Under the pieces are notes generated by a model. The model searched no databases, was not told the origin of the DNA, and was given only the letters and a program-made list of their open reading frames with translations. The translations under genes were made by a program, and so were the position numbers. From NCBI GenBank assembly GCA_015478675.1, contig JADMIH010000105.1:1-13787 (forward strand): 13,787 bases of DNA, read 5' to 3'. Of this stretch, positions 1 through 6,231 are shown piece by piece. This stretch comes from Chloroflexota bacterium (GTDB taxonomy: Bacteria; Chloroflexota; Chloroflexia; QHBQ01; JADMIH01). Positions within the stretch are counted from its first letter, which is position 1. Every line of letters starts with the position of its first letter.

Positions 1-74
1 GTCCTATTGACGCCTGTGTTATGCTTAATTGGAGGCGCAAATCAGATACAAGCGCCAGGCATAGGAGTTTAAAG

Positions 75-662
75 ATGACCGACCAAACAAATATAGACAA
101 ATCCGCACAGCAAGCCCCAAATGAGGACGAGCATAGACGGCAGATAGAGGCATTTCGCAAACAAAAAGATAAGTTTCTATTGGAGCACCCGGAGTCGCCA
201 ATCCTGGCGGAGGACAAAGAAGAGTTCAGGGGGAGCAACTATTACCCCGTTGATCTCAAATACCGTGTGATTGCCACGCTGGTGCCTGAGCCGCACCCCG
301 GTATCTTCAAGGTGCAAACCACCACAGGCGACCACAAGGAATATACGAGGATCGGGCGGCTTGAGTTCGAGATAGACGGACAGCAGTTGAGGCTGACAAC
401 CTTCATGCCACCCGCCGACGAGCCATTGCATGGCAACAGGCTCTTTGTGCCTTTCCGGGACAAAACGGCAGGTAAGGAGACTTATGGAGCGGGCCGCTAC
501 ATTGACCTGAATAAACGCCCCGGCGAAGAGTATGTGCTCGACTTCAATAGGGCCTACAACCCTTATTGCGCGTACAGCCCCTACTATTCATGCCCCCTTC
601 CCCCTGGGGAGAACAATTTGCCTGTAGAGATCAAAGCGGGCGAGAAGATATTCCATGAATAA
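75..662 (+). CDS. DUF1684 family protein
   Basis: This 195-residue soluble protein belongs to the DUF1684 family, whose biochemical role is unknown. The family signature is clear: FVPFRDKTAGKETYGAGRY around residues 124-142, followed by DFNRAYNPYCAYSPYYSCP around 156-174, with two cysteines (C165, C173) in an aromatic, proline-rich stretch. The first 35 residues are charged and probably a helix. I see no signal peptide or membrane segment. The start is ATG at 75, because AGGAG at 63-67 lies 7 bases upstream. An in-frame ATG at 21 would add 18 basic residues and has no comparable ribosome site. It ends 145 bases before the cytochrome gene and shows no obvious coupling to it. The family call is confident from recalled motifs; the function is unknown. 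Confidence 0.88.
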   Translation: MTDQTNIDKSAQQAPNEDEHRRQIEAFRKQKDKFLLEHPESPILAEDKEEFRGSNYYPVDLKYRVIATLVPEPHPGIFKVQTTTGDHKEYTRIGRLEFEIDGQQLRLTTFMPPADEPLHGNRLFVPFRDKTAGKETYGAGRYIDLNKRPGEEYVLDFNRAYNPYCAYSPYYSCPLPPGENNLPVEIKAGEKIFHE

Positions 663-674
663 GATGGGATGACT

Positions 675-741
675 ATTGCGTACTGAGTAAGTGGGCGAGA
701 TTGGAGCTACTCCCTATGTAACCTGTTACGCAACACGCAGT
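675..741. repeat. Imperfect inverted repeat, intergenic
   Basis: The arms at 675-690 and 726-741 are inverted copies that match at 12 of 16 positions (ATTGCGTACTGAGTAA against ACTGCGTGTTGCGTAA read from the other strand). The same core, TACTGCGT, recurs as a perfect inverted repeat at 3611-3670. I infer decayed copies of a dispersed intergenic element. The rest of the 663-807 gap holds only the ribosome site of the next gene. Confidence 0.4.
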
Positions 742-807
742 ACCAATCTGTAACCACAGGCGTAGTGAATTAGGACCCAAGCGAATAGCCTTAGCAGGAG
801 GTTAGAG

Positions 808-1362
808 TTGGAGACTAATCAAGACGCCCTGCCTGATAGCGCAGGCAGTATGGATACAGAAGATACAAAGAAGCAGCGCGGCGGCTGCGGTTGCTGGATT
901 ATGGTCCTGATTGTTCTGGTGGGAGGGGCAGCGCTATCAGGATGGTTCATGGGCATGATCATCACACGGGAAGAGAAGCCGCTGCCGGGCGAAGTGGCTA
1001 TTACAGACCTGGGTCTCAGATACGTGGCGGTACCCGGAGACTTTGCCAACCTGCGGAACCCGTCTATCAACGATACAGCCGCCGCAGGCAGAGGTAGAGA
1101 GTTGTTCGGCGTAGAGTGCGCGGTCTGTCACGGCCCTGTGGGGAAAGGCGATGGTGTATATGGCGCAACAATGTACCCCCCGGCAATCGACCTGACTTCA
1201 ACGCGCGCACAAAGCAAAACCGACGGCCAGCTCTACTGGTTCCTAGCTCACGGCATCAACCTCTCAGGTATGCCCGCCTTTGGCAAGGATTACGGCGGCC
1301 CGCACAACGAGCAAGAGCTATGGGACCTCATAGCCTACGTACGCACCCTGCAACCCAAATGA
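808..1362 (+). CDS. Membrane-anchored monoheme cytochrome c
   Basis: This 184-residue protein is an electron carrier tethered to the outer face of the cytoplasmic membrane. A single hydrophobic segment at about residues 30-52 follows a short acidic then basic N-terminus, so it should act as an uncleaved anchor. The heme is attached at CAVCH (104-108), and M155 in SGMPAF is the likely distal ligand. A linker of about 50 residues separates anchor and heme domain. The C-terminal helix ELWDLIAYVRTLQ (170-182) is typical of class I cytochromes c. The start is TTG at 808, because AGGAGG at 796-801 sits 6 bases before it; the first downstream ATG (850) lacks such a site. Two cysteines (C27, C29) just before the membrane segment are unusual. 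No oxidase or reductase gene is adjacent, so its partners are unknown. It ends in TGA, showing that TGA works as a stop in this genome. Confidence 0.92.
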   Translation: METNQDALPDSAGSMDTEDTKKQRGGCGCWIMVLIVLVGGAALSGWFMGMIITREEKPLPGEVAITDLGLRYVAVPGDFANLRNPSINDTAAAGRGRELFGVECAVCHGPVGKGDGVYGATMYPPAIDLTSTRAQSKTDGQLYWFLAHGINLSGMPAFGKDYGGPHNEQELWDLIAYVRTLQPK

Positions 1363-1391
1363 AGCGCGGTCGCTGCGCGGCGGCGCGCTTC
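1361..1391 (+). terminator. Possible stem-loop after the cytochrome gene
   Basis: An 8-base stem (GAAGCGCG at 1361-1368 with CGCGCTTC at 1384-1391) closes a 15-base loop and begins inside the stop codon of the cytochrome gene. No U-run follows, so it is a weak candidate for an intrinsic terminator and may only stabilise the 3' end of the message. Confidence 0.35.
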
Positions 1392-1454
1392 CGCAGAAGA
1401 ATCGTTTCCCTGCTCACATTCCAGCTTCCAGCAAGTTAGTATGCATGCCTGTTG

Positions 1455-1483
1455 CCTCTCCAGGACGGAGAGGTGAAACCTCT
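1455..1483 (+). promoter_or_regulatory. Two mutually exclusive hairpins upstream of the MgtC gene
   Basis: CCTCTCC (1455-1461) can pair with GGAGAGG (1467-1473). Alternatively AGAGGT (1469-1474) can pair with ACCTCT (1478-1483) around a GAA loop, followed by TT. The shared GGAGAGG segment makes the two folds exclusive, as in an attenuator. However, a strong promoter lies downstream at 1537-1565, so this switch could act only on a longer transcript. It may be chance. Confidence 0.25.
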
Positions 1484-1536
1484 TTGCATTACAAATAGCC
1501 ACACCCACCTTCGTAGCCCCCTCCCTTATGCACAAC

Positions 1537-1565
1537 TTGCCACGCGTGGCGTTTGGGCATATAAT
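1537..1565 (+). promoter_or_regulatory. Strong sigma-70-type promoter for the MgtC gene
   Basis: TTGCCA at 1537-1542 (5 of 6 consensus) and TATAAT at 1560-1565 (6 of 6) are separated by exactly 17 bases. Transcription should begin near 1572, leaving a leader of about 13 bases that just includes the ribosome site AGGGGG at 1575-1580. This arrangement excludes the upstream ATG at 1528 as the start. Confidence 0.75.
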
Positions 1566-1584
1566 TCTCTCCTCAGGGGGCGAC

Positions 1585-2091
1585 ATGGATCAACTTTTTG
1601 TCTTTAGAGAGACAGACCTCATTACGATCGTCCGAGTCTCACTGGCCTTTATTCTTGGGGGCCTTGTGGGTTTCGAGCGAGAGCGAGTGCAGCGACCCGC
1701 CGGGCTGCGTACTCACATGCTCGTGTCAGCGGGGGCGGCCTGCTTCACCCTTGCGTCGATATATGGATACCAGGGGATACCTGGCAATAATGACCTGACG
1801 AGGATAGTGGCGCAAATAGTGTCAGGCGTCGGCTTCCTGGGCGCAGGGGCAATATTCCGAACAGGCTCAACGGTGCGGGGGCTTACTACAGCTTCAAGTA
1901 TATGGATCACCGCCGCAATAGGGATGATGTCGGGGCTTGGCATGCTATGGCTGGCGGTATTCACCACAGCGATAACGGGGTTTGTCCTCTACGCCCTCAA
2001 GAATGCGGAGCTACGACGTCGTGGGACCGGCTCAGGCGCACAGGTGGGGGAGCCGTCAATCAGCCAATCAGAACGCCACGATGATGCTTAG
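1585..2091 (+). CDS. MgtC/SapB family membrane protein
   Basis: This 168-residue integral membrane protein is of the MgtC/SapB type. The family is linked to magnesium limitation and, in some pathogens, to control of the F-type ATPase; its exact role here is inferred only from homology. Conserved family blocks are visible: LGGLVGFERERVQRPAGLRT (24-43), IVSGVGFLGAGAIF (78-91) and GLTTASSIWITAAIGMMSG (99-117). There are about five hydrophobic segments (roughly 12-31, 44-62, 76-91, 103-120, 122-138), then a polar tail. It is the short form, lacking the C-terminal cytoplasmic domain of Salmonella MgtC. The start is ATG 1585, with AGGGGG 4 bases upstream and the promoter placed just before it. No MgtA/MgtB-type transporter is adjacent. 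Confidence 0.9.
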   Translation: MDQLFVFRETDLITIVRVSLAFILGGLVGFERERVQRPAGLRTHMLVSAGAACFTLASIYGYQGIPGNNDLTRIVAQIVSGVGFLGAGAIFRTGSTVRGLTTASSIWITAAIGMMSGLGMLWLAVFTTAITGFVLYALKNAELRRRGTGSGAQVGEPSISQSERHDDA

Positions 2092-2127
2092 TGGGGCGTC
2101 AACCCTGATTTGTAGGTTTGAAGACGA

Positions 2128-2144
2128 ACAGGGGACACCCCTGT
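2128..2144. terminator. Hairpin between convergent genes
   Basis: A perfect 7-base stem (ACAGGGG at 2128-2134 with CCCCTGT at 2138-2144) closes an ACA loop. It lies between the convergent MgtC and DUF2905 genes and could end transcription from both sides. Neither side has a proper U-run; the - strand side is followed by a mildly T-rich stretch. The rest of 2092-2216 shows nothing else. Confidence 0.45.
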
Positions 2145-2216
2145 GACCCCGTCAGGAGTTATGCACCTGCGCCCAGCTACTACACGATTCATCGTTGACA
2201 GACTACCAGGCGGCTG

Positions 2217-2447
2217 TCAAGGACCTCTGAATAGCCTCAACACTATATTCACAACGAGAGTCAGCAGCAAGCTAAGGAGTAACATTGTCACCAGTGGAGC
2301 TACACAGCTAAAGTTGCCACTGATGAAAGTTATATCACCGGGTAAGCGTCCAAAGAGTGTGCGCCCAAACACCAGGAAGGCGAGGCCCACCACCAAAAGG
2401 GTGCCGCCCGCGATAATAAGCAGCTTACCAAGCTGGTCATAAGGCAT
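2217..2447 (-). CDS. DUF2905 small membrane protein
   Basis: This 76-residue protein matches the DUF2905 family of tiny two-pass membrane proteins of unknown function. It has a first hydrophobic segment at about 7-28, the family loop motif FGRLPGDI (32-39) with a following GN pair (44-45), and a second hydrophobic segment at about 51-71 ending in RLFRGP. The length is normal for the family. The start is ATG at 2447; on the - strand the sequence GAGGGAG (2457-2463) lies 9 bases upstream. A likely -10 box, TATAGT, lies at 2474-2479 on the - strand, inside the first codons of the divergent lipoprotein gene, so the two genes share control DNA. It converges with the MgtC gene. Confidence 0.85.
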   Translation of the reverse strand: MPYDQLGKLLIIAGGTLLVVGLAFLVFGRTLFGRLPGDITFISGNFSCVAPLVTMLLLSLLLTLVVNIVLRLFRGP

Positions 2448-2466
2448 GATTCTTAACTCCCTCTAA

Positions 2467-2952
2467 ATGATGAACTATACTAACCCTTGCCGCTTCAGGC
2501 TCAAGTATATTATAACGGCTTTCTGCTGTCTCATCGTGATACCACTGGCCTTGAGCGGCTGTCTGGAGCAAGTGCAAACCTCACGCCTTCCATCCGGCGC
2601 TCTCTCCAACTTCCTACTGCATCTGAGGCAGGGCGAGCTGGACGATGCCCGCGCCTACATGGCCCCGGGGCTTGTCACCCCTTCCGCTACGCTGGACCAA
2701 TCTATCAAGGATGCATCGGCACGGGTGCGCCGCTATGAGATTGAGGACCAAAAGGCAACGAGCGTGGACCTCGGCAATGGCGAACTACAAGAGACAATCT
2801 CGGCGCGTGTGCGCCTGAAAACACCCGCCGGACAACCCACCCCCGACCCAAGCTCAGGCTGGCAGCAGACTGACGTAATCACAGCCCGTATCGTGATGCG
2901 CGGCCCCGGCTGGCGAATACTCAACTTCGAGCTAAAGTGCTGCGATAAATAG
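2467..2952 (+). CDS. NTF2-like lipoprotein
   Basis: This is a 161-residue exported lipoprotein. The N-terminus is basic (R9, R11, K13), followed by a hydrophobic core (14-28) and the lipobox LSGC with lipidated C32. The mature part begins with SNFLLHLRQGELDDARAYMAP (residues 47-67, given as a summary of the helical region), and ends with alternating strands and a WRILNFEL segment (151-158). That layout fits the NTF2-like/DUF4878 fold common in small lipoproteins; this fold call is an inference. The ligand is unknown. The start is ATG 2467 or 2470; neither has a Shine-Dalgarno site, and only 19 bases separate it from the start of the divergent DUF2905 gene, so the message may be leaderless. 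Its TAG stop overlaps the first unit of the G-rich repeat. Confidence 0.75.
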   Translation: MMNYTNPCRFRLKYIITAFCCLIVIPLALSGCLEQVQTSRLPSGALSNFLLHLRQGELDDARAYMAPGLVTPSATLDQSIKDASARVRRYEIEDQKATSVDLGNGELQETISARVRLKTPAGQPTPDPSSGWQQTDVITARIVMRGPGWRILNFELKCCDK

Positions 2953-2980
2953 GGGTTAGGGGCTAGGGGCTAGGGGCTAG
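2951..2980 (+). repeat. Four-copy AGGGGCT tandem repeat, G-quadruplex-like
   Basis: Four 7-base units stand in a row: AGGGGTT once, then AGGGGCT three times, ending in AG. This gives four runs of GGGG spaced by three-base loops (TTA, CTA, CTA) on the + strand, which fits the simplest G-quadruplex pattern. It begins inside the stop codon of the lipoprotein gene and lies between two convergent genes, where it could slow or stop polymerase. A small hairpin (CTCAC 3014-3018 with GTGAG 3024-3028) follows, just outside the stop of the - strand gene. Confidence 0.8.
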
Positions 2981-3028
2981 CAGTGCCAGGTTGACGTAAG
3001 CCCCAGCTACACCCTCACGTAAGGTGAG

Positions 3029-3586
3029 TTAGTAATAGTCGGTGTAGAGGAGTAGGCCGAAGGCCAGCAGGTTGGCCGCGATCAAGGCGAGGTCTTTCTT
3101 CTGCCTTCCGGCGTGCTCTTCGTCCGCCCAGTGCTGAGCAAGCTGCATGAAGTAGAGCAGCATGTATGAGAACTGAGTGGACATGTAGACGAAGTGATAA
3201 TAGCCGAGAAGGTTCCAGCGCCAGGGCTTTGTCATTGTCCAGTTCACCATGCCGCCGCGACCCTGGGCGATGTGGAAAATGAGCGAGATAACGCTGCCAC
3301 CGGCTATTGGCACAATTGTGCCCCCCGAACCGAGGCGAGGCCGCCACCTCTGGAGCGACCTGACCATCACCGTGTTGATGAACGGCAGGATCATGCCGTC
3401 GCCGAAGATCGCCGACCTGAATGTCAGGGTGGGACGATGCTTCTTTATCAATTCGTTGCCCGTCGCAAGCATCCAGAGGTTTGTGCCGCCCGATACCCCC
3501 AGTGCGGCGGCAAAGCTGGTGAGCGCCGTGACAGCTAGCAAAGGCCAGTCGCTCTCATTCTCCGTTAGCTTATACGCTTTTTTCAA
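3029..3586 (-). CDS. Multi-pass membrane protein of unknown family
   Basis: I do not recognise this 185-residue protein. It has about five hydrophobic segments (roughly 14-36, 58-76, 89-107, 126-150, 166-182), joined by short polar loops. Possibly important residues inside or next to the membrane are the motif FGDGMILPFIN (61-71), H105 in IFHIAQGRGG, and Y129-Y130-H131 in LLGYYHF. The start is TTG at 3586; on the - strand AGGAG (3594-3598) lies 7 bases upstream, and the first internal ATG would remove the first membrane segment. It is divergent from the aminotransferase gene and converges on the lipoprotein gene, so it is probably transcribed alone. The reading frame is intact, and its pattern of hydrophobic segments supports a real gene. 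Confidence 0.75.
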   Translation of the reverse strand: MKKAYKLTENESDWPLLAVTALTSFAAALGVSGGTNLWMLATGNELIKKHRPTLTFRSAIFGDGMILPFINTVMVRSLQRWRPRLGSGGTIVPIAGGSVISLIFHIAQGRGGMVNWTMTKPWRWNLLGYYHFVYMSTQFSYMLLYFMQLAQHWADEEHAGRQKKDLALIAANLLAFGLLLYTDYY

Positions 3587-3610
3587 GCTATCTCTCCTGG
3601 TGGCGTATTA

Positions 3611-3670
3611 CGTACTGCGTGAGCAAGCATGGATGAAGTGCCTTCAATGCCTCATGCAGTACGCAGTACG
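3611..3670. repeat. Perfect 10-base inverted repeat between divergent genes
   Basis: CGTACTGCGT at 3611-3620 and ACGCAGTACG at 3661-3670 are exact inverted copies separated by 40 bases. Sequence next to the arms also matches in part, with a short insertion of ACTGC-type repeats. The core is shared with the weaker repeat at 675-741, which suggests a dispersed intergenic element. It occupies the control region between the membrane protein gene and the aminotransferase gene. Confidence 0.6.
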
Positions 3671-3719
3671 GGTCCATTTCACAGAAAAGTGAGTATGCAA
3701 AGGCCGTGCCGTCGATCTG

Positions 3720-3728
3720 TGTTATAAT
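3720..3728 (+). promoter_or_regulatory. Extended -10 promoter for the aminotransferase gene
   Basis: TGTTATAAT at 3720-3728 is a consensus extended -10 element (TG, one base, TATAAT). No good -35 box is present, which is usual for this class. Transcription should start near 3735, giving a leader of about 30 bases with AGGAGG at 3754-3759. Confidence 0.6.
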
Positions 3729-3766
3729 ACAATACCCCATATCTTCGACGGCCAGGAGGCCCAACT

Positions 3767-4984
3767 ATGTCTTCTAGCGCGCATTATTCTCCTAACGGTC
3801 TCACGCGCATGGCGCGCCGCGTCCAACCCATTGGCGTTTCGGTATTCTCGGAGATGAGCCGCCTCGCCCAGGAACACAACGCGGTAAATCTCTCGCAAGG
3901 CTTCCCTGATTTCCCTGCCCCCGATTGGCTGAAGGACGCAGCCCAGGAAGCTATAGAGCGCGACGTTAACCAGTATGCCCCAAGCCAGGGTTCGGCCAGG
4001 CTGAGGAAGGCGATTGCCGCCAAAGTTGAAGAGCGAATGGGCACCGGCTATGACGAGAATCTCGAGATTACCGTCACCAGCGGGGCTACGGAGGCCGTTT
4101 ACGACGCGATACAGGCGCTGGTGAACCCAGGAGATGAGGTGATAGTTTTCGAGCCATTCTACGATTCGTACGTGCCTGCCATCGAGCTCGCGGGCGGGGT
4201 GCCCAGCTTCTTAACGCTGCATGCGCCGCATTGGAGCTTCGACTTTGGCGACCTCATCGCCAGCTTTAACGACCGGACGCGTGCCATCCTCATCAACACC
4301 CCCCACAACCCGACCGGCAAGGTCTTCGGGATGGAGGAGCTTGAGCTAATAGCTGATCTTTGCAAAAAGCATGACGTGCTGGCGATCACCGACGAGGTAT
4401 ACGAATATCTAGTCTACGACGACAACCGCCATATATCCATAGCCAGCCTGCCTGGGATGCGTAACCGCACAGTAACGATCAACTCGGCCTCAAAGACCTT
4501 TTCCGTTACAGGCTGGAAGATAGGGTACATGCTTGCCGCGCCTGACCTCACGGAAGCGGTCAGGCGATTGCACCAGTTCGTGGTCTTTTGCAGCGCGGCT
4601 CCATTCCAGGAAGCAGTAGCTATCGGTATGGAGAGGGCAGGGAGCAGCAGCTATTACAGAGACCTTCAGGCCGGTTACGTCACACGCCGCGATATGCTGC
4701 TGGAGGCGCTGCAAAGGGCAGAACTCAAGCCGATACGCCCACAGGGCGCCTTCTTCGTTATGTCGGATATATCGGGGCTGGGCTTCAAGGATGATGTCGA
4801 GTTCGCCAGGTACATGACCACTGAGGTGGGCGTGGCCTGTATACCGCCCTCAGCCTTCTACCACAACCCGGCAGGAGGGGCAAATCTGGCTCGGTGGTGC
4901 TTCGCCAAGCGGCATGAAACGCTCAACGCTGCTGGCGAACGGCTCGAAGGGTGGAGCAGTAGCAAATTACTTACTAATCGCTGA
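3767..4984 (+). CDS. PLP-dependent class I/II aminotransferase
   Basis: This 405-residue cytosolic enzyme transfers an amino group to a 2-oxoacid using pyridoxal phosphate. The fold-type I landmarks are in order: NLSQGFPDFPAP (41-52), TSGATEAVYDAI (104-115), NTPHNPTGKVF (177-187), the aspartate that contacts the cofactor nitrogen (D209 in ITDEVYEYLVYD), the Schiff-base lysine K243 in SASKTFSVTGWKIGY, and a substrate-carboxylate arginine, R376, in LARWCFAKRHETL. The pattern most resembles the methionine/kynurenine-type branch, but the amino acid it uses cannot be read from sequence alone. The start is ATG 3767 with AGGAGG 7 bases upstream. The gene ends 34 bases before an acyl-CoA dehydrogenase gene, so the two may be co-transcribed and work together in amino acid breakdown, though this is only suggested by position. 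Confidence 0.93.
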   Translation: MSSSAHYSPNGLTRMARRVQPIGVSVFSEMSRLAQEHNAVNLSQGFPDFPAPDWLKDAAQEAIERDVNQYAPSQGSARLRKAIAAKVEERMGTGYDENLEITVTSGATEAVYDAIQALVNPGDEVIVFEPFYDSYVPAIELAGGVPSFLTLHAPHWSFDFGDLIASFNDRTRAILINTPHNPTGKVFGMEELELIADLCKKHDVLAITDEVYEYLVYDDNRHISIASLPGMRNRTVTINSASKTFSVTGWKIGYMLAAPDLTEAVRRLHQFVVFCSAAPFQEAVAIGMERAGSSSYYRDLQAGYVTRRDMLLEALQRAELKPIRPQGAFFVMSDISGLGFKDDVEFARYMTTEVGVACIPPSAFYHNPAGGANLARWCFAKRHETLNAAGERLEGWSSSKLLTNR

Positions 4985-4995
4985 CGCATCACCCA

Positions 4996-5001
4996 TATAA
5001 T
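4996..5001 (+). promoter_or_regulatory. Possible -10 box before the acyl-CoA dehydrogenase
   Basis: TATAAT at 4996-5001 is a perfect -10 hexamer just after the aminotransferase stop. The only -35 candidate, TTACTA at 4971-4976, is 19 bases away and weak. If used, transcription would begin near 5008, leaving a leader of about 11 bases before ATG 5019. Confidence 0.35.
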
Positions 5002-5018
5002 GGAGCAACAATTAGAAG

Positions 5019-6155
5019 ATGGATTTTAACTTGACGCCGCAACAAAAAGAGTTGCGCAGCAGGATACGAAGCTTTGCTGAGATGAAGCTCGCGCCCACTG
5101 TGTCAGCACGAGATGAAGCGGGCACATTCGACAGGTGGGTCTTTGATGCTTGCGTGGAGGCGGGGTTAGCGGGGCTGCCTTTCTCCAAGGAATATTGCGG
5201 GGGCGGAGGCAGCCTTCTTGACTACATAATCGCTTTGGAGGAGATAGGCAGGGTAGAGTCGGCGCAGGTGTTGGTGCTCGCCTCACACCTGGCGCCTATG
5301 ACCTGCTTGCTGCAACATGGCAGCGCGAAGCAGAAAGAGCGCTGGCTGGTGCCGATGTGCAAAGGCGAAGCGCTGGCCTGCTTCAGCATCACAGAGCCGG
5401 GGGCAGGCTCTGACCCTGCATCAATGAAATCGCATGCAGTGAAAGAGGGCAACAGCTACGTGATCAACGGGCGCAAGACCTTCGCCACCAACTCAGGAGC
5501 GGCGGATATTTACGTCCTCTTTGCCTCAACAGAGCCTGAAGCGGGCGGAAAGGGCGTGAGCGCCTTCATCATCCCGCGAGATACGCCTGGGTTGTCTTTT
5601 GGCGAGCCGATTCAGAAGATGGGGGTGCGCACATCGGTGCAGCGTGAGATTTATCTGGAAGATTGCAGAGTGCCTGCGGAAAACTTGCTTGGGCATGAAG
5701 GCCAGGGGATAAGGATCGCGCTGGCTGCGCTCGATGTTGGACGTATCGAAATAGCGGCCCAGGGGATCGGGCTATCACAGGCCGGATATGATGCCGCTCT
5801 CAACCATGCGAAGGCGCGACAGCAATTCGGACAGGCGATAGGGCAGAACCAGGCGGTCAGCTTCATGCTCGCTGATATGTACGTGGCTACGGAGGCTGCC
5901 CGCTTCCTCACTTACAGAGCCGCGCTCTCCTACGATGAGGGGAAGCCTTACGCGAAAGAAGCGGCTATGGCAAAGCTCCTGGCGACTGACACCGCGATGA
6001 AAGTGACAACCGACGCTGTGCAAATCCTGGGCGGCTTCGGCGTGACCAAGGCAAGCCCGGTAGAGCGCTATATGCGCGATGCCAAAGTGACGCAAATCTA
6101 CGAGGGGACGAACCAGGTGCAGAGGATGGTAATCGCGGGTCACATTATGAAGTAG
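5019..6155 (+). CDS. Acyl-CoA dehydrogenase
   Basis: This 378-residue FAD enzyme oxidises an acyl-CoA to the 2-enoyl-CoA and passes electrons to electron-transfer flavoprotein. The three-part family structure is complete: an N-terminal helical domain, the middle strand domain with CFSITEPGAGSDPASMKS (121-138) and NGRKTFATNSGAADIYVLFA (150-169), and a C-terminal helical domain with RQQFGQAIGQNQAVSFMLAD (267-286), QILGGFGVTKASPVERYMRD (335-354) and IYEGTNQVQR (360-369). E362 is the expected catalytic base. The length is normal for short- to medium-chain members. The exact substrate is not evident; branched-chain or short-chain acyl-CoA is plausible given the preceding aminotransferase. The ribosome site is poor: GGAG at 5002-5005 lies 13 bases upstream. 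A second family member starts at 12515. Confidence 0.95.
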   Translation: MDFNLTPQQKELRSRIRSFAEMKLAPTVSARDEAGTFDRWVFDACVEAGLAGLPFSKEYCGGGGSLLDYIIALEEIGRVESAQVLVLASHLAPMTCLLQHGSAKQKERWLVPMCKGEALACFSITEPGAGSDPASMKSHAVKEGNSYVINGRKTFATNSGAADIYVLFASTEPEAGGKGVSAFIIPRDTPGLSFGEPIQKMGVRTSVQREIYLEDCRVPAENLLGHEGQGIRIALAALDVGRIEIAAQGIGLSQAGYDAALNHAKARQQFGQAIGQNQAVSFMLADMYVATEAARFLTYRAALSYDEGKPYAKEAAMAKLLATDTAMKVTTDAVQILGGFGVTKASPVERYMRDAKVTQIYEGTNQVQRMVIAGHIMK

Positions 6156-6184
6156 TCCCTGGCAAGACGAAGACAGGTAGGCAC

Positions 6185-6212
6185 TTGTAAAGCGTGGCGG
6201 GTTACGTGTAAT
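6185..6212 (+). promoter_or_regulatory. Probable promoter for the YdcF-like gene
   Basis: TTGTAA at 6185-6190 and TGTAAT at 6207-6212 (5 of 6 consensus) are spaced by 16 bases. Transcription would start near 6219, just before GTG 6232. A short inverted repeat (GGTTA 6200-6204, TAACC 6212-6216) overlaps the -10 box and could be an operator or chance. Confidence 0.4.
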
Positions 6213-6231
6213 AACCAGAGGGTCTAACATA

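Noticed and set aside
1528..1584. N-terminal extension of the MgtC protein from ATG 1528
   Set aside because: The extension covers a near-perfect promoter (1537-1565), is not membrane-like, and ATG 1585 has its own ribosome site.
2951..2980. CRISPR array or true telomere repeat
   Set aside because: There are only four contiguous 7-base units with no spacers, and the site is internal between two genes.
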